NCBI RefSeq assembly: GCF_024355225.1
Contig: NZ_VCNH01000008.1
Span: 2,232,001 to 2,296,000 of the forward strand
DNA from: Roseovarius sp. M141
GTDB lineage: Bacteria > Pseudomonadota > Alphaproteobacteria > Rhodobacterales > Rhodobacteraceae
DNA length: 64,000 nucleotides
Direction: 5' to 3'
Under the pieces are notes generated by a model, which was not told the DNA's origin, made no database searches, and saw only the letters and a program-made list of their open reading frames with translations. A program made the translations under genes and the position numbers. How positions within the stretch are numbered: position 1 is the first letter of the stretch; each line of letters starts with the position of its first letter. Shown here in pieces: positions 26,243 to 35,022 of this stretch.

Positions 26243-29200
26243 GCCTGTTTTCCTGCATTCTCATCGGGGACGAGACCCTGACACTGGCCTGCGCCGACCT
26301 GCTGACCGAACGCGGCGCGGAAATCCGGGCCATTGCAACGCGCGATGCGGCCGTGCGGGACTGGGCCGAAGGGCGCGGCGTGCCCGTGGTGCGGCGCATC
26401 TCGGATCTGGCCGATCTGGTTCCGGCGGGCGGCGCCTACTGGTTGCTGAGCATCGCCAACCTGCAGATTCTGCCGCAGGCCGTGCTGGATCTGGCCGCGC
26501 GCGGTGCGATCAATTTTCACGATGGCCCGCTGCCGGAGTATGCCGGGTTGAACACGCCCGTGCATGCACTGCTGAACGGCGAGGCGCGGCACGGTATCAC
26601 ATGGCATCACATCGCGGGAGGTATCGACGAGGGTGATATCCTGCTCCAGCGCCGTTTCGACATCCCCCAAGGGGCTACAGCCCATGCGCTGAACGCGCGC
26701 TGCTATGCCGAAGCGATGGACAGCTTTGGCGAGGTGATGACGCAGTTGGAAACCGGCACCCCCGCGCGCCTGTCGCAGGGTGTGGGGGCGCGGCAGTATT
26801 TTGGCCGTGCGGATTTGCCCGAAGGGGCCGGATATCTCGATTTCAACGCCTCGGTGCAGTCGGTGCTGCGCCGGATTCGCGCGCTGGATTACGCAGGATA
26901 CGCCAACCCGCTGACCACGGCCAAATTGGCCTTGGACGGCGTGCCGGTGGCGATTGGCGGTGCCGAACCTGCTGCGGGGCAGGGCGCGCCGGGACAGGTC
27001 GTTGAACTGGGCGAGGATTGGCTGAGTGTCATGGTCGGCGATGGCGCAGTGCGTCTGTCGGGCCTGCGCAGGCCCGATGGCGGGGCGGCGGATCTGAGCG
27101 GGGTTCATGCCGGGGACATGCTGACATCGCCCGATACCGCAGCGATCCGGGCCGAGCTGTCGGCGCTTGCCCCGCATGAGGATCACTGGCGCAGGGCGCT
27201 GGCCGATCTCGCTCCGCTCGCCGTACCGCTGGCAATGCGCAGCAGCGCCGCCCCCGACTGGCAGGCGCGCGAGCTGGCCGTGCCGGGCAGTCTGTCACGC
27301 GCCAATCTGATCGCTGGCATCGCCCGCTGGGCTGCCCTGTCGGCCGGTCCCATACCGGGCGATCTGGCCTATGCCCCTGCCGCGCTGACGGCGCGCGCCG
27401 CCCGCGCGGCGGGCGATGTGGCAAAGTGGGTGCCGCTGCGCAGCGATGATACCGGCGCAGGTGTGGCCGCTGCCGAGGCACATCACGGCTTTGCCGACGA
27501 TCTGCTGCTGCGCGACCCGGCGTTGCACAGCGTGCAGATGCCGCTGGTCGGCCTGGCAGATGGGTCAGCGCCGATCCGGGGCACCGTGCTATGCGTTCTG
27601 CCCGACGACTCGCGCCTGATGTTCGACGCCTCTCGACTGGACGCCGCCGCCGCCGATCTGCTGGCGGCCCGGCTAAAGGATGTGCTGCGTAGTCCCGATG
27701 AAGCATTGCCGCAGGCGGATCGCAAATTGCTGACGGGATGGGTCGGCCCCGAGGTGGATCTGGGCGACGCCCCCACCATTGCCGCCGCGTTCGAGGCGCA
27801 GGTACGCCGGACGCCCGGCGCCGATGCGCTGGTGTTTGAGACCGAAACACTAAGCTACACTGCCCTGAATGCGCGCGCCAACGGCGTCGCTGCCGCGCTA
27901 CAGGCGGCGGATGTGCGCCCCGGCGTGTCGGTCGCGCTGTGCATGACGCGCGGGCCGGGCATGATGATCGGCGCTCTGGCGATCCTCAAGGCGGGGGGCG
28001 CCTATGTGCCGCTCGACCCCGATTATCCTGCCGCGCGGCTGGCCCATGCCATCACCGACAGCGGCGCCGGCGTCCTGCTGACCGAAGCGGCGCTGGCGGA
28101 TCTGGTGCCGGATACATCCGCCAAGATGCTGCTGATCGAGGATATGCCACAAAGTCAGGAGGCCGATGTCGATGGCGGCGCCGGGCCGGATGATCTGGCG
28201 TATCTGATCTATACGTCCGGTTCGACCGGGACGCCCAAGGGCGTGATGGTCACGCACCGCAATGTCGCAAATTTCAGCGCCGGAATGGACGACTATATCG
28301 ACCACGAGGCGCAGGGCGTCTGGCTGGCCGTCACCAGCCTTGCCTTCGACATTTCGGTGCTGGAGCTGTTTCACACCCTGTCACGCGGGTTCAAGGTGAT
28401 CCTGACGGGGGGCGAGACGCGCGCCGCCGTGTCCGGCACTTCGGCGATGCGGGGCGGGCGCGGCATGGATTTCGGTCTGTATTACTGGGGCAATGACGGC
28501 GGCGCGAGTGGCAGTAAATATCACCTGCTGCTGGAGGGCGCCAAATTTGCGGATACGCACGGGTTTACCTCGCTCTGGACGCCTGAGCGGCATTTTCACG
28601 CCTTTGGCGGTGCGTACCCCAACCCCGCCGTGACCGGCGCGGCGGTGGCGGCGGTGACGCAGAATCTGGACATCCGCGCCGGCTCTTGCGTTGCGCCGCT
28701 GCACCATCCCGCCCGCATCGCCGAGGAATGGGCGGTGATCGACAATCTCAGCGGCGGGCGCGCGGGCATCGCCTTTGCCTCGGGCTGGCAGCCGGATGAT
28801 TTCGTGCTGCGCCCCGAAAACACCCCCCCCGCGAATAAGCCCGCGCTCTATGACACGCTGGAGAAGGTCCGCGCGCTCTGGCGGGGCGAAGAGGTCAGCT
28901 TTCTCCGGGCGGATGGCGCCGAGCATGCCGTTCTGACCCAGCCGCGTCCCATCAGCAGCGAACTGCCCGTATGGGTGACCACGGCGGGCAACCCCGAGAC
29001 GTGGCGCGAGGCCGGCGCGCTAGGGGCCAACGTGCTGACCCATCTGCTGGGCCAGACGATAGACGAGGTCGAAGCCAAGATTGTCATCTACCACGGCGCC
29101 TTGCGCGAGGCCGGGCATGATCCGGCGGATTTCAAGGTCACGATGATGCTGCACAGCTACATCGCAAACACGCGCGAGGCCGCGCGCGAAGTGGCGCGCG

Positions 29201-30792
29201 AGCCGATGAAGGACTATCTGCGCAGCGCCGCCGGCCTGATCAAGCAATACGCATGGGCCTTTCCTGCGTTCAAGAAACCAACAGGTGTCGCGAACCCCGC
29301 GCAGATCGACCTTGGCGGTTTGGAAGCGGATGAGATGGAGGCGATCCTCGATTTTGCGTTTCAGCGGTATTTCGAGGATGCGGGTCTGTTCGGCACGGTC
29401 GAGGATGGCATCGCGCGCGCGCATCAATTGGCCGCGATCGGAGTCACGGAAATCGCCTGTCTCATCGATTACGGCATCGATGCCGATACCGTGCTGGAGG
29501 GGCTGCGCCCGCTGGCCGAGGTGCTGCGCCGCACCAATGCGCCCGATGTATTGGACGAGGATGATTTCTCGCTCGCCGCGCAGATCGTGCGCCACGGCGT
29601 GACGCATCTGCAATGCACGCCCAGCATGGCGCGGTTGATCGCCATGAACAGTGAGGCGCGCGGCGCGCTGGGGCATATCCGCCACCTCTATCTGGGGGGG
29701 GAGGCGCTGCCGGGGGATCTGGTACAGGATCTGCGCCGCGCGACAGGGGCGCGCATCTGCAACATGTACGGCCCGACCGAGACGACGATCTGGTCGACCG
29801 TGCAGCCCGTAGAAGGCGCCGCTGGCGCCGCTGTTCCCATCGGCGCGCCCATCGCCAACACCATCTGCCATGTGCTGGATGACGACGGCGCGCCGCTGCC
29901 TGTCGGCGTGCCCGGCACGCTTTGGATTGGCGGTGCGGGGGTCGCCAAAGGGTACTGGCAGCGCCCCGAAATGACCGCCGATCGGTTCCGCGAAATTTCG
30001 GGGCTGGCCGGTGGCACGCTATACAATACCGGGGATCTGGCGGCGTGGCGCGCGGATGGCAGCCTCGATTTCATCGGTCGCGCCGATGCGCAGGTCAAGA
30101 TCCGCGGCCAGCGCATCGAACTGGGCGAGATCGAGGCCTGCATGGCCGACCATGATGGCATTAGCGGCGCGGTGGTCACCGCGCAGCCGGTTGCGGCGGG
30201 GGATGTGCGGCTGGCGGGCTACTTTACCGGGGCCGACACGGTGGATATCGCCGCGCTGCGCAGCCATTTGGCGCGCCATCTGCCCGGCGCCATGGTGCCG
30301 GCGCATCTGGTGCGGCTGGACGCCTTTCCGCTGACCCCGAACAAGAAGATCGACCGCGCCGCGCTGCCCAACCCGGTGCAGGCGGCGCGCGCCTCGCAAA
30401 GCGCGGCGGTTCCGAAAACCCCGGCGCCAAGTCCCGCCGTTGCACCGGGTACTGCCCCGTCCCAAGGCGATCTGGCGACCACGCTGGCGCAGATCTGGTC
30501 GGGTATCCTCGGGATCGACAGCGTGGGAATGCAGGATAATTTCTTTGCCCTTGGTGGTCATTCTCTGCTGGCCGTGCAGGCGCATCGCGATATCCGGGCG
30601 GCGTTGCCCGATGTGCGGCTGTCGATCACCGACATCTTCCGCTTTCCGGTGCTGGGCGATTTGGCGGCGCATCTGGGGCATACCGCGCCTCAGGCCGCAC
30701 CGCCGCAGGACGAGGGCGCGGATGAGACGCGCGCCGAAACAATGTCGCGCCGCCGCGCGATGCGGGCCGGGCGAACGGAGCGGACGCAATGA
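26239..30792 (+). CDS. NRPS: formyltransferase, split adenylation domain with luciferase-like monooxygenase, PCP
   Basis: 1517-residue nonribosomal peptide synthetase of the MupA/Atu3671 type. Order: a formyltransferase domain (about 1-200) with His94 in NFHDGPLPEYAG and Asp130 in GIDEGDIL, as in 10-formyl-THF enzymes; a degenerate condensation-like stretch (about 330-500) without HHxxxDG; the first half of an adenylation domain with YTSGSTGTPKG at about 655 and FDISVLELFHTLSRG; an inserted FMN luciferase-like monooxygenase (about 743-1095, starting MDFGLYYWG); the second half of the adenylation domain (CTPSMARL, MYGPTETT at 1176, NTGDLAAW); PCP with Ser1442; and an Arg-rich tail. There is no release domain. 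It should activate, formylate and oxidise one amino acid. Confidence 0.92.
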   Translation: MSLFSCILIGDETLTLACADLLTERGAEIRAIATRDAAVRDWAEGRGVPVVRRISDLADLVPAGGAYWLLSIANLQILPQAVLDLAARGAINFHDGPLPEYAGLNTPVHALLNGEARHGITWHHIAGGIDEGDILLQRRFDIPQGATAHALNARCYAEAMDSFGEVMTQLETGTPARLSQGVGARQYFGRADLPEGAGYLDFNASVQSVLRRIRALDYAGYANPLTTAKLALDGVPVAIGGAEPAAGQGAPGQVVELGEDWLSVMVGDGAVRLSGLRRPDGGAADLSGVHAGDMLTSPDTAAIRAELSALAPHEDHWRRALADLAPLAVPLAMRSSAAPDWQARELAVPGSLSRANLIAGIARWAALSAGPIPGDLAYAPAALTARAARAAGDVAKWVPLRSDDTGAGVAAAEAHHGFADDLLLRDPALHSVQMPLVGLADGSAPIRGTVLCVLPDDSRLMFDASRLDAAAADLLAARLKDVLRSPDEALPQADRKLLTGWVGPEVDLGDAPTIAAAFEAQVRRTPGADALVFETETLSYTALNARANGVAAALQAADVRPGVSVALCMTRGPGMMIGALAILKAGGAYVPLDPDYPAARLAHAITDSGAGVLLTEAALADLVPDTSAKMLLIEDMPQSQEADVDGGAGPDDLAYLIYTSGSTGTPKGVMVTHRNVANFSAGMDDYIDHEAQGVWLAVTSLAFDISVLELFHTLSRGFKVILTGGETRAAVSGTSAMRGGRGMDFGLYYWGNDGGASGSKYHLLLEGAKFADTHGFTSLWTPERHFHAFGGAYPNPAVTGAAVAAVTQNLDIRAGSCVAPLHHPARIAEEWAVIDNLSGGRAGIAFASGWQPDDFVLRPENTPPANKPALYDTLEKVRALWRGEEVSFLRADGAEHAVLTQPRPISSELPVWVTTAGNPETWREAGALGANVLTHLLGQTIDEVEAKIVIYHGALREAGHDPADFKVTMMLHSYIANTREAAREVAREPMKDYLRSAAGLIKQYAWAFPAFKKPTGVANPAQIDLGGLEADEMEAILDFAFQRYFEDAGLFGTVEDGIARAHQLAAIGVTEIACLIDYGIDADTVLEGLRPLAEVLRRTNAPDVLDEDDFSLAAQIVRHGVTHLQCTPSMARLIAMNSEARGALGHIRHLYLGGEALPGDLVQDLRRATGARICNMYGPTETTIWSTVQPVEGAAGAAVPIGAPIANTICHVLDDDGAPLPVGVPGTLWIGGAGVAKGYWQRPEMTADRFREISGLAGGTLYNTGDLAAWRADGSLDFIGRADAQVKIRGQRIELGEIEACMADHDGISGAVVTAQPVAAGDVRLAGYFTGADTVDIAALRSHLARHLPGAMVPAHLVRLDAFPLTPNKKIDRAALPNPVQAARASQSAAVPKTPAPSPAVAPGTAPSQGDLATTLAQIWSGILGIDSVGMQDNFFALGGHSLLAVQAHRDIRAALPDVRLSITDIFRFPVLGDLAAHLGHTAPQAAPPQDEGADETRAETMSRRRAMRAGRTERTQ

Positions 30793-31514
30793 TCGCATCG
30801 GCGCGCTGGGGTGCAGCCCCCCTCGCGCCGCAGATGCCGCTATTGACGGCCATGCGAAGCCTGTTTCCGGCGCAGGTGGCGGTCGCGCTGACCGATCCGG
30901 GTGCACCGCATCCTGCGCCTTGGCCCGCCGAGGCATCGGCCATCCTGCGGGCGGTCCCTGCGCGCCGGGCCGAGTTTGCGGCCGGGCGCGCGGCCATCCG
31001 CACCGCCATGGCCGACCTTGGCTGGCCCGCTGCTGGCGTGCCCATGGGCGCCGACCGCGCGCCGGTCTGGCCAACCGGCCTGACGGGCAGCCTGTCACAT
31101 TGCGCAACTTTGTGCGTCGCAGCACTTGCCCCGACCAGCCAGTTCCGCGCCATCGGCGTCGATCTGGAGGAAGCCACCGATTTGCCCCCCGATCTGATCC
31201 TGCAGATCTGCACCCCGCCCGAGCGTGCGTGGCTGGCCTGCCAACCTACGGCGCAGCGTGGGCGACTGGCGAAGCTGATCTTTTCCGCCAAGGAATGCGC
31301 CTACAAGTGCCAGTATCCGCTGACCGGCACATTGTTTGATTTCGACACGCTGGAGATTACCCCCGACCTGGACGCTGGCCAGTTCGAGGCGACATTCACC
31401 CGCGCAATCGGCAGATTTGATACCGGCGCTTGCCTTTCGGGCCGCTTCGTAATCGAGGCGGGGCTGATCGGTTGTGGTATGGCGCTGCCGCAGTGGGGGC
31501 AGGGCCGGGGATGA
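30789..31514 (+). CDS. 4'-phosphopantetheinyl transferase (EntD/Sfp type)
   Basis: 241-residue enzyme that moves the phosphopantetheine arm of CoA onto carrier-protein serines. Signature motifs are RRAEFAAGRAAIR, GSLSHC, IGVDLE (magnesium-binding) and FSAKECAYKC. This is the EntD-like branch. It overlaps the NRPS stop by ATGA, so it is a dedicated activator of the carrier proteins of the neighbouring PKS (Ser1795) and NRPS (Ser1442). The C-terminus is somewhat longer than in short Sfp homologues. Confidence 0.92.
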   Translation: MIASARWGAAPLAPQMPLLTAMRSLFPAQVAVALTDPGAPHPAPWPAEASAILRAVPARRAEFAAGRAAIRTAMADLGWPAAGVPMGADRAPVWPTGLTGSLSHCATLCVAALAPTSQFRAIGVDLEEATDLPPDLILQICTPPERAWLACQPTAQRGRLAKLIFSAKECAYKCQYPLTGTLFDFDTLEITPDLDAGQFEATFTRAIGRFDTGACLSGRFVIEAGLIGCGMALPQWGQGRG

Positions 31515-31536
31515 CGGCGACGCAGGAGGCTTTGAC

Positions 31537-32493
31537 ATGGGACTTCAATCGAGGCGCGGGCGCATGATGATCGCTCTTGGGGCCTGCCTGCTGGTGGTCG
31601 CCGGGCTGGCGGCGTTCCTTTTGCGCCCTTCAGGCCCGTCCGCGGCCGAACTGGCCGAGATCTATGCCGCGCCGCTGCCGCCGCCCGAGGGCCCTCTGGC
31701 GGTCTACCATCTTGGTCATTCTCTGGTCGGGCGCGATATGCCTGCAATGCTGGCACAGCTGGCGCCCGACGGCCATCGCTATGACAGTCAGCTGGGCTGG
31801 GGCACCTCTCTGCGCGAGCATTGGGAGCCGGATCTGCCGATCAATGGCTTTGATGTCGAAAATGCCCATCCGCGCTATCGCGATGCACGCGAGGCGGTTG
31901 CTTCGGGTGATTACGATGCCATCGTGCTGACCGAAATGGTCGAGATCAAGGATGCGCTGCGCTACCATGACGGTGCTGCCTATCTGGGTCGCTGGGCCGA
32001 TCTGGCGCGCAGCGCGGTGGCTGCGCCGCCGGTCTATCTGTATGAGACGTGGCACCCTCTGGACGATCCCGCCGGCTGGCTGGAGCGGCTGGATGCGGAC
32101 CTGCGCGGCGCATGGATCGGGCAATTGATAGCGCCCAATCTGCGCGCAGAGGCCCCGATCAACCTGATCCCCGCCGGTCAGGTCATGGCCGCGCTGGTGC
32201 GCGCGGTCGAGGGCGCGGGCGGCGTTGGCCCGATGACGGACCGGACCGATTTGTTTAGTCTGAACGCGGACGGCACACAGGATCAGATCCACCCCAATGA
32301 TCTGGGCAATTACCTGATCGCGCTGACGCATTACGCCGTGCTCTATCACCGCTCACCGGTCGGCCTGCCGCATGATCTGCTGCGTGCTGATGGCACCCGC
32401 GCCGACCTGCCGGGGGCCGAGCTGGCGCTGCTCATGCAGCAGACCGTCTGGCAGGTCGTGCGCGCCCTGCCTGAAACAGGGGTCGCCCCATGA
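31537..32493 (+). CDS. SGNH/GDSL-like membrane-anchored hydrolase
   Basis: 318-residue protein with an N-terminal membrane helix (about 12-30) and a large periplasmic domain. A block-I-like YHLGHSLV carries the possible nucleophile Ser, and the C-terminal DQIHPNDLGNY matches the D-x-x-H block V of SGNH hydrolases, which remove or transfer acyl groups on glycans and lipids. AGGAGG lies 7-14 bases before the ATG. It sits in the cluster between the phosphopantetheinyl transferase and the glycosidase-like gene. The distant family assignment makes activity uncertain. Confidence 0.7.
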   Translation: MGLQSRRGRMMIALGACLLVVAGLAAFLLRPSGPSAAELAEIYAAPLPPPEGPLAVYHLGHSLVGRDMPAMLAQLAPDGHRYDSQLGWGTSLREHWEPDLPINGFDVENAHPRYRDAREAVASGDYDAIVLTEMVEIKDALRYHDGAAYLGRWADLARSAVAAPPVYLYETWHPLDDPAGWLERLDADLRGAWIGQLIAPNLRAEAPINLIPAGQVMAALVRAVEGAGGVGPMTDRTDLFSLNADGTQDQIHPNDLGNYLIALTHYAVLYHRSPVGLPHDLLRADGTRADLPGAELALLMQQTVWQVVRALPETGVAP

Positions 32494-34193
32494 CGCTGAC
32501 GCGCCGTACTGTTTTGGCCGGGCTGCTGGCCGCGCCTGCCGCCGGACGCATGGCGGGTGCTCAAACGGCTGTCGGCCCGCAGCCGATAGCCGTCAACCTT
32601 GCCGCAGTCACGGATTGGAGCACGCAGCAACCTTTTATCGACATGTTCAAGACCGCGCGCCGCTGGTTCGGCGATCTGCCGGGGCGCTGGGGCGGGCGCG
32701 ATTTCGCGGCGATCGAGGGGGCGGGGCTACTGGACGCAGACGGTTGGCCCACGCGCGTTCCCGGCGATCTGGACGCTATCGGGACAGTGATCCTGACCGA
32801 TTTGCCAGAGGACGCGCGCGCCTCTGCCGGGCGCTATCGCCTGCGTTTTGACGAGACGGGCACAATTGGGATGTCCGGGCGCGCCACCGACGTGAGTTAT
32901 GGCGATGGTGAGGTGTCGTTTGATTTCACGCCGGGGCCGGGGCCTGTCGCAATCCGCATCCTGCGCAGTGATCCGGACGACACCGGTGATCATGTGCGCA
33001 ACATCACCGTCGTGCGCAACGATCTGGTGCCCGAATTCGAGGGTGGAGGCATATTTCAGCCCGATTTTCTGGCCATGCTGCGCGGCTTTGATGTGCTGCG
33101 GTTCATGGATTGGATGAACACGAACGATTCGCCGGCCCAGAATTGGGATCGGCGCGCGCGACCCGACGATTTCAGCTATACTCGCCATGGCGTGCCGCTG
33201 GAGATCATGATTGCCCTGGCGCAGCAGACCGGGCCGGATGCGTGGCTGACGCTACCGCATCTGGCCGGGGACGATTATATGCGCGCGATGGCCGAGGTGG
33301 CGCTGGACCTGATACAGCCCCAAGAGCAGCTATATGTCGAGTTTTCCAACGAGGTGTGGAACATGCAATTCGCACAGGCCAAGTGGGCTGATGCGCAGGC
33401 GCGCGCGCTGTGGGGCATCAAGGACCGCGGTGCGCAATTCCACGGTCTGCGCGCCTCGCAAGTGGCGCGCATCTGGTCGGATGTCTTTGCCGCCGACGGC
33501 GCGCGCGCGCAACTGGTCAATGTGGTGGCCACCCAAACCGGCTGGCTGGGGCTGGAGGCTGATATCCTGACTGCGCCGCTGGCCGTGGCCGATGGGTTCG
33601 CCCCGCCGGCGGACGCGTTCGATGCCTATGCCATCACCGGATATTTCGGCTATGCCTTGGGCACCGATCAGCGGCGCGCGCTGATTGACGAATGGCTGTC
33701 GGACAGTTCTGCCGCCGCCCGCGTTACGGGGCTGACCGCCGGGTTGGAGCGCGCAGCGTTGGACGCGCATATCGCCGCGCACCGCTATGATCTGGCCAGC
33801 GCCCGCGCTGGCGAGGAACTGCGCAGCGGCGCGTATAGTGGTGACAATTCCGACACGCTGGCCGATTTGGCGGGCCGTATGTGGCCGTATCACGCCGAGG
33901 TCGCCGCGCGTCATGGCTTGGATCTGATTATGTACGAGGGCGGCACCCATGTTACCGGTCTGGGCGCGCAGCAGGATGATGATGCGCTGGCTGACTTCTT
34001 TATCCATTTGAATTACACGCCCCAAATGGGCGCGCTGTATACGGACCTGCTGGACAGTTGGGCAGCGCTGGAGGCAGGGCCGTTCAACATCTATTACGAT
34101 GTTGGCGCCCCAAGCAAATGGGGCAGTTGGGGCACGCGCCGCTGGCCCGGGGATGACAATCCCCGCTGGCGCGCGATCGAGGCACGACTATGA
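32490..34193 (+). CDS. Exported glycosidase-like protein
   Basis: 567-residue protein with a Tat-like signal (TRRTVLAGLLAAPAAG...AGAQ) and probable export. It belongs to a little-studied family often labelled cellulose-binding. The middle has FMDWMNTNDSP, a predicted TIM-barrel-like run and YVEFSNEVWN, where the Glu in an SNE context is a candidate acid/base; a second acidic site lies in IMYEGGTH. This build suits a glycoside hydrolase acting on the polysaccharide during export or turnover. The start overlaps the previous stop and the stop overlaps the next start, so it is in the same operon. Confidence 0.72.
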   Translation: MTLTRRTVLAGLLAAPAAGRMAGAQTAVGPQPIAVNLAAVTDWSTQQPFIDMFKTARRWFGDLPGRWGGRDFAAIEGAGLLDADGWPTRVPGDLDAIGTVILTDLPEDARASAGRYRLRFDETGTIGMSGRATDVSYGDGEVSFDFTPGPGPVAIRILRSDPDDTGDHVRNITVVRNDLVPEFEGGGIFQPDFLAMLRGFDVLRFMDWMNTNDSPAQNWDRRARPDDFSYTRHGVPLEIMIALAQQTGPDAWLTLPHLAGDDYMRAMAEVALDLIQPQEQLYVEFSNEVWNMQFAQAKWADAQARALWGIKDRGAQFHGLRASQVARIWSDVFAADGARAQLVNVVATQTGWLGLEADILTAPLAVADGFAPPADAFDAYAITGYFGYALGTDQRRALIDEWLSDSSAAARVTGLTAGLERAALDAHIAAHRYDLASARAGEELRSGAYSGDNSDTLADLAGRMWPYHAEVAARHGLDLIMYEGGTHVTGLGAQQDDDALADFFIHLNYTPQMGALYTDLLDSWAALEAGPFNIYYDVGAPSKWGSWGTRRWPGDDNPRWRAIEARL

Positions 34194-35008
34194 GTCGCAG
34201 CGCCAGCGTAATTATTCCAGCGCATGACGAGGCGGCGTATATCGGCGCCTGCCTGGAAGCACTTTTCGCCTCGGCGTTGGAGGGCGCAACAATGCAGGTG
34301 ATCGTCGTTGCCAACGGCTGCAAGGATGCAACCGCGCAGATCGCGCAGGACTATGCGCAGCAAGGCCGCAATCTGGAGGTGATTGATACGCCGCAGGGCG
34401 GCAAGCTGCATGCGCTTGACCTCGGGGATGCGGCGGCGGGGCACGGTACACGGATCTACCTTGATGCCGATGTGATCGTTTCGCCGGGCCTGATCGCGGG
34501 GCTGATCGAGGCGCTGGACGCGCCCGCGCCGCGCTATGCCAGCGGCATGCCCGTCGTGGCGTCGGCCCGCAGTGCCGTGACGCGCGCCTATGCGCGTTTT
34601 TGGCAGACGCTGCCCTTTGTCGCCAGCGGTGTGCCGGGCTTTGGCGTCTATGCAGTCAATGCTGCCGGGCGCGCGCGCTGGGAGGGGTGGCCGCAGATCA
34701 TCTCGGACGACACGTTTGTGCGGCTGCAATTCATCCCGGCCGAGCGTGTTTCGGTGCCCGCGCTCTATAGCTGGCCCATGGTCGAGGGGTGGCGCAATCT
34801 GGTGCGCGTGCGTCGCAGGCAGGATCGCGGCGTGGCCGAGATCGCGGCGCGCTATCCCCAAATACTGCGCAATGAGGGCAAGGCGCCGCTGGGGCTGCGG
34901 GGCATCCTGACGCGCGCGCTGCGCGATCCGGTCGGGTTTGGCGTGTATGCCGCCGTGTCGCTGGCGGTCAGGCTGCCGGGTGCCGATGGCTGGGTGCGGG
35001 GGCGTTAG
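34190..35008 (+). CDS. Glycosyltransferase family 2
   Basis: 272-residue GT2 enzyme: SVIIPAHDEAAYIGACL, VVANGCKDAT, YLDADVIV (DxD) and SDDTFVRLQF before a QxxRW-type position replaced by RVRRRQDRG. It is compact and lacks long membrane helices, though the C-terminus is hydrophobic. It overlaps the preceding gene by ATGA and ends the rightward operon; a convergent GT4 gene follows 14 bp later. Confidence 0.88.
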   Translation: MSRSASVIIPAHDEAAYIGACLEALFASALEGATMQVIVVANGCKDATAQIAQDYAQQGRNLEVIDTPQGGKLHALDLGDAAAGHGTRIYLDADVIVSPGLIAGLIEALDAPAPRYASGMPVVASARSAVTRAYARFWQTLPFVASGVPGFGVYAVNAAGRARWEGWPQIISDDTFVRLQFIPAERVSVPALYSWPMVEGWRNLVRVRRRQDRGVAEIAARYPQILRNEGKAPLGLRGILTRALRDPVGFGVYAAVSLAVRLPGADGWVRGR

Positions 35009-35022
35009 TCAGGGCCGGGCGG

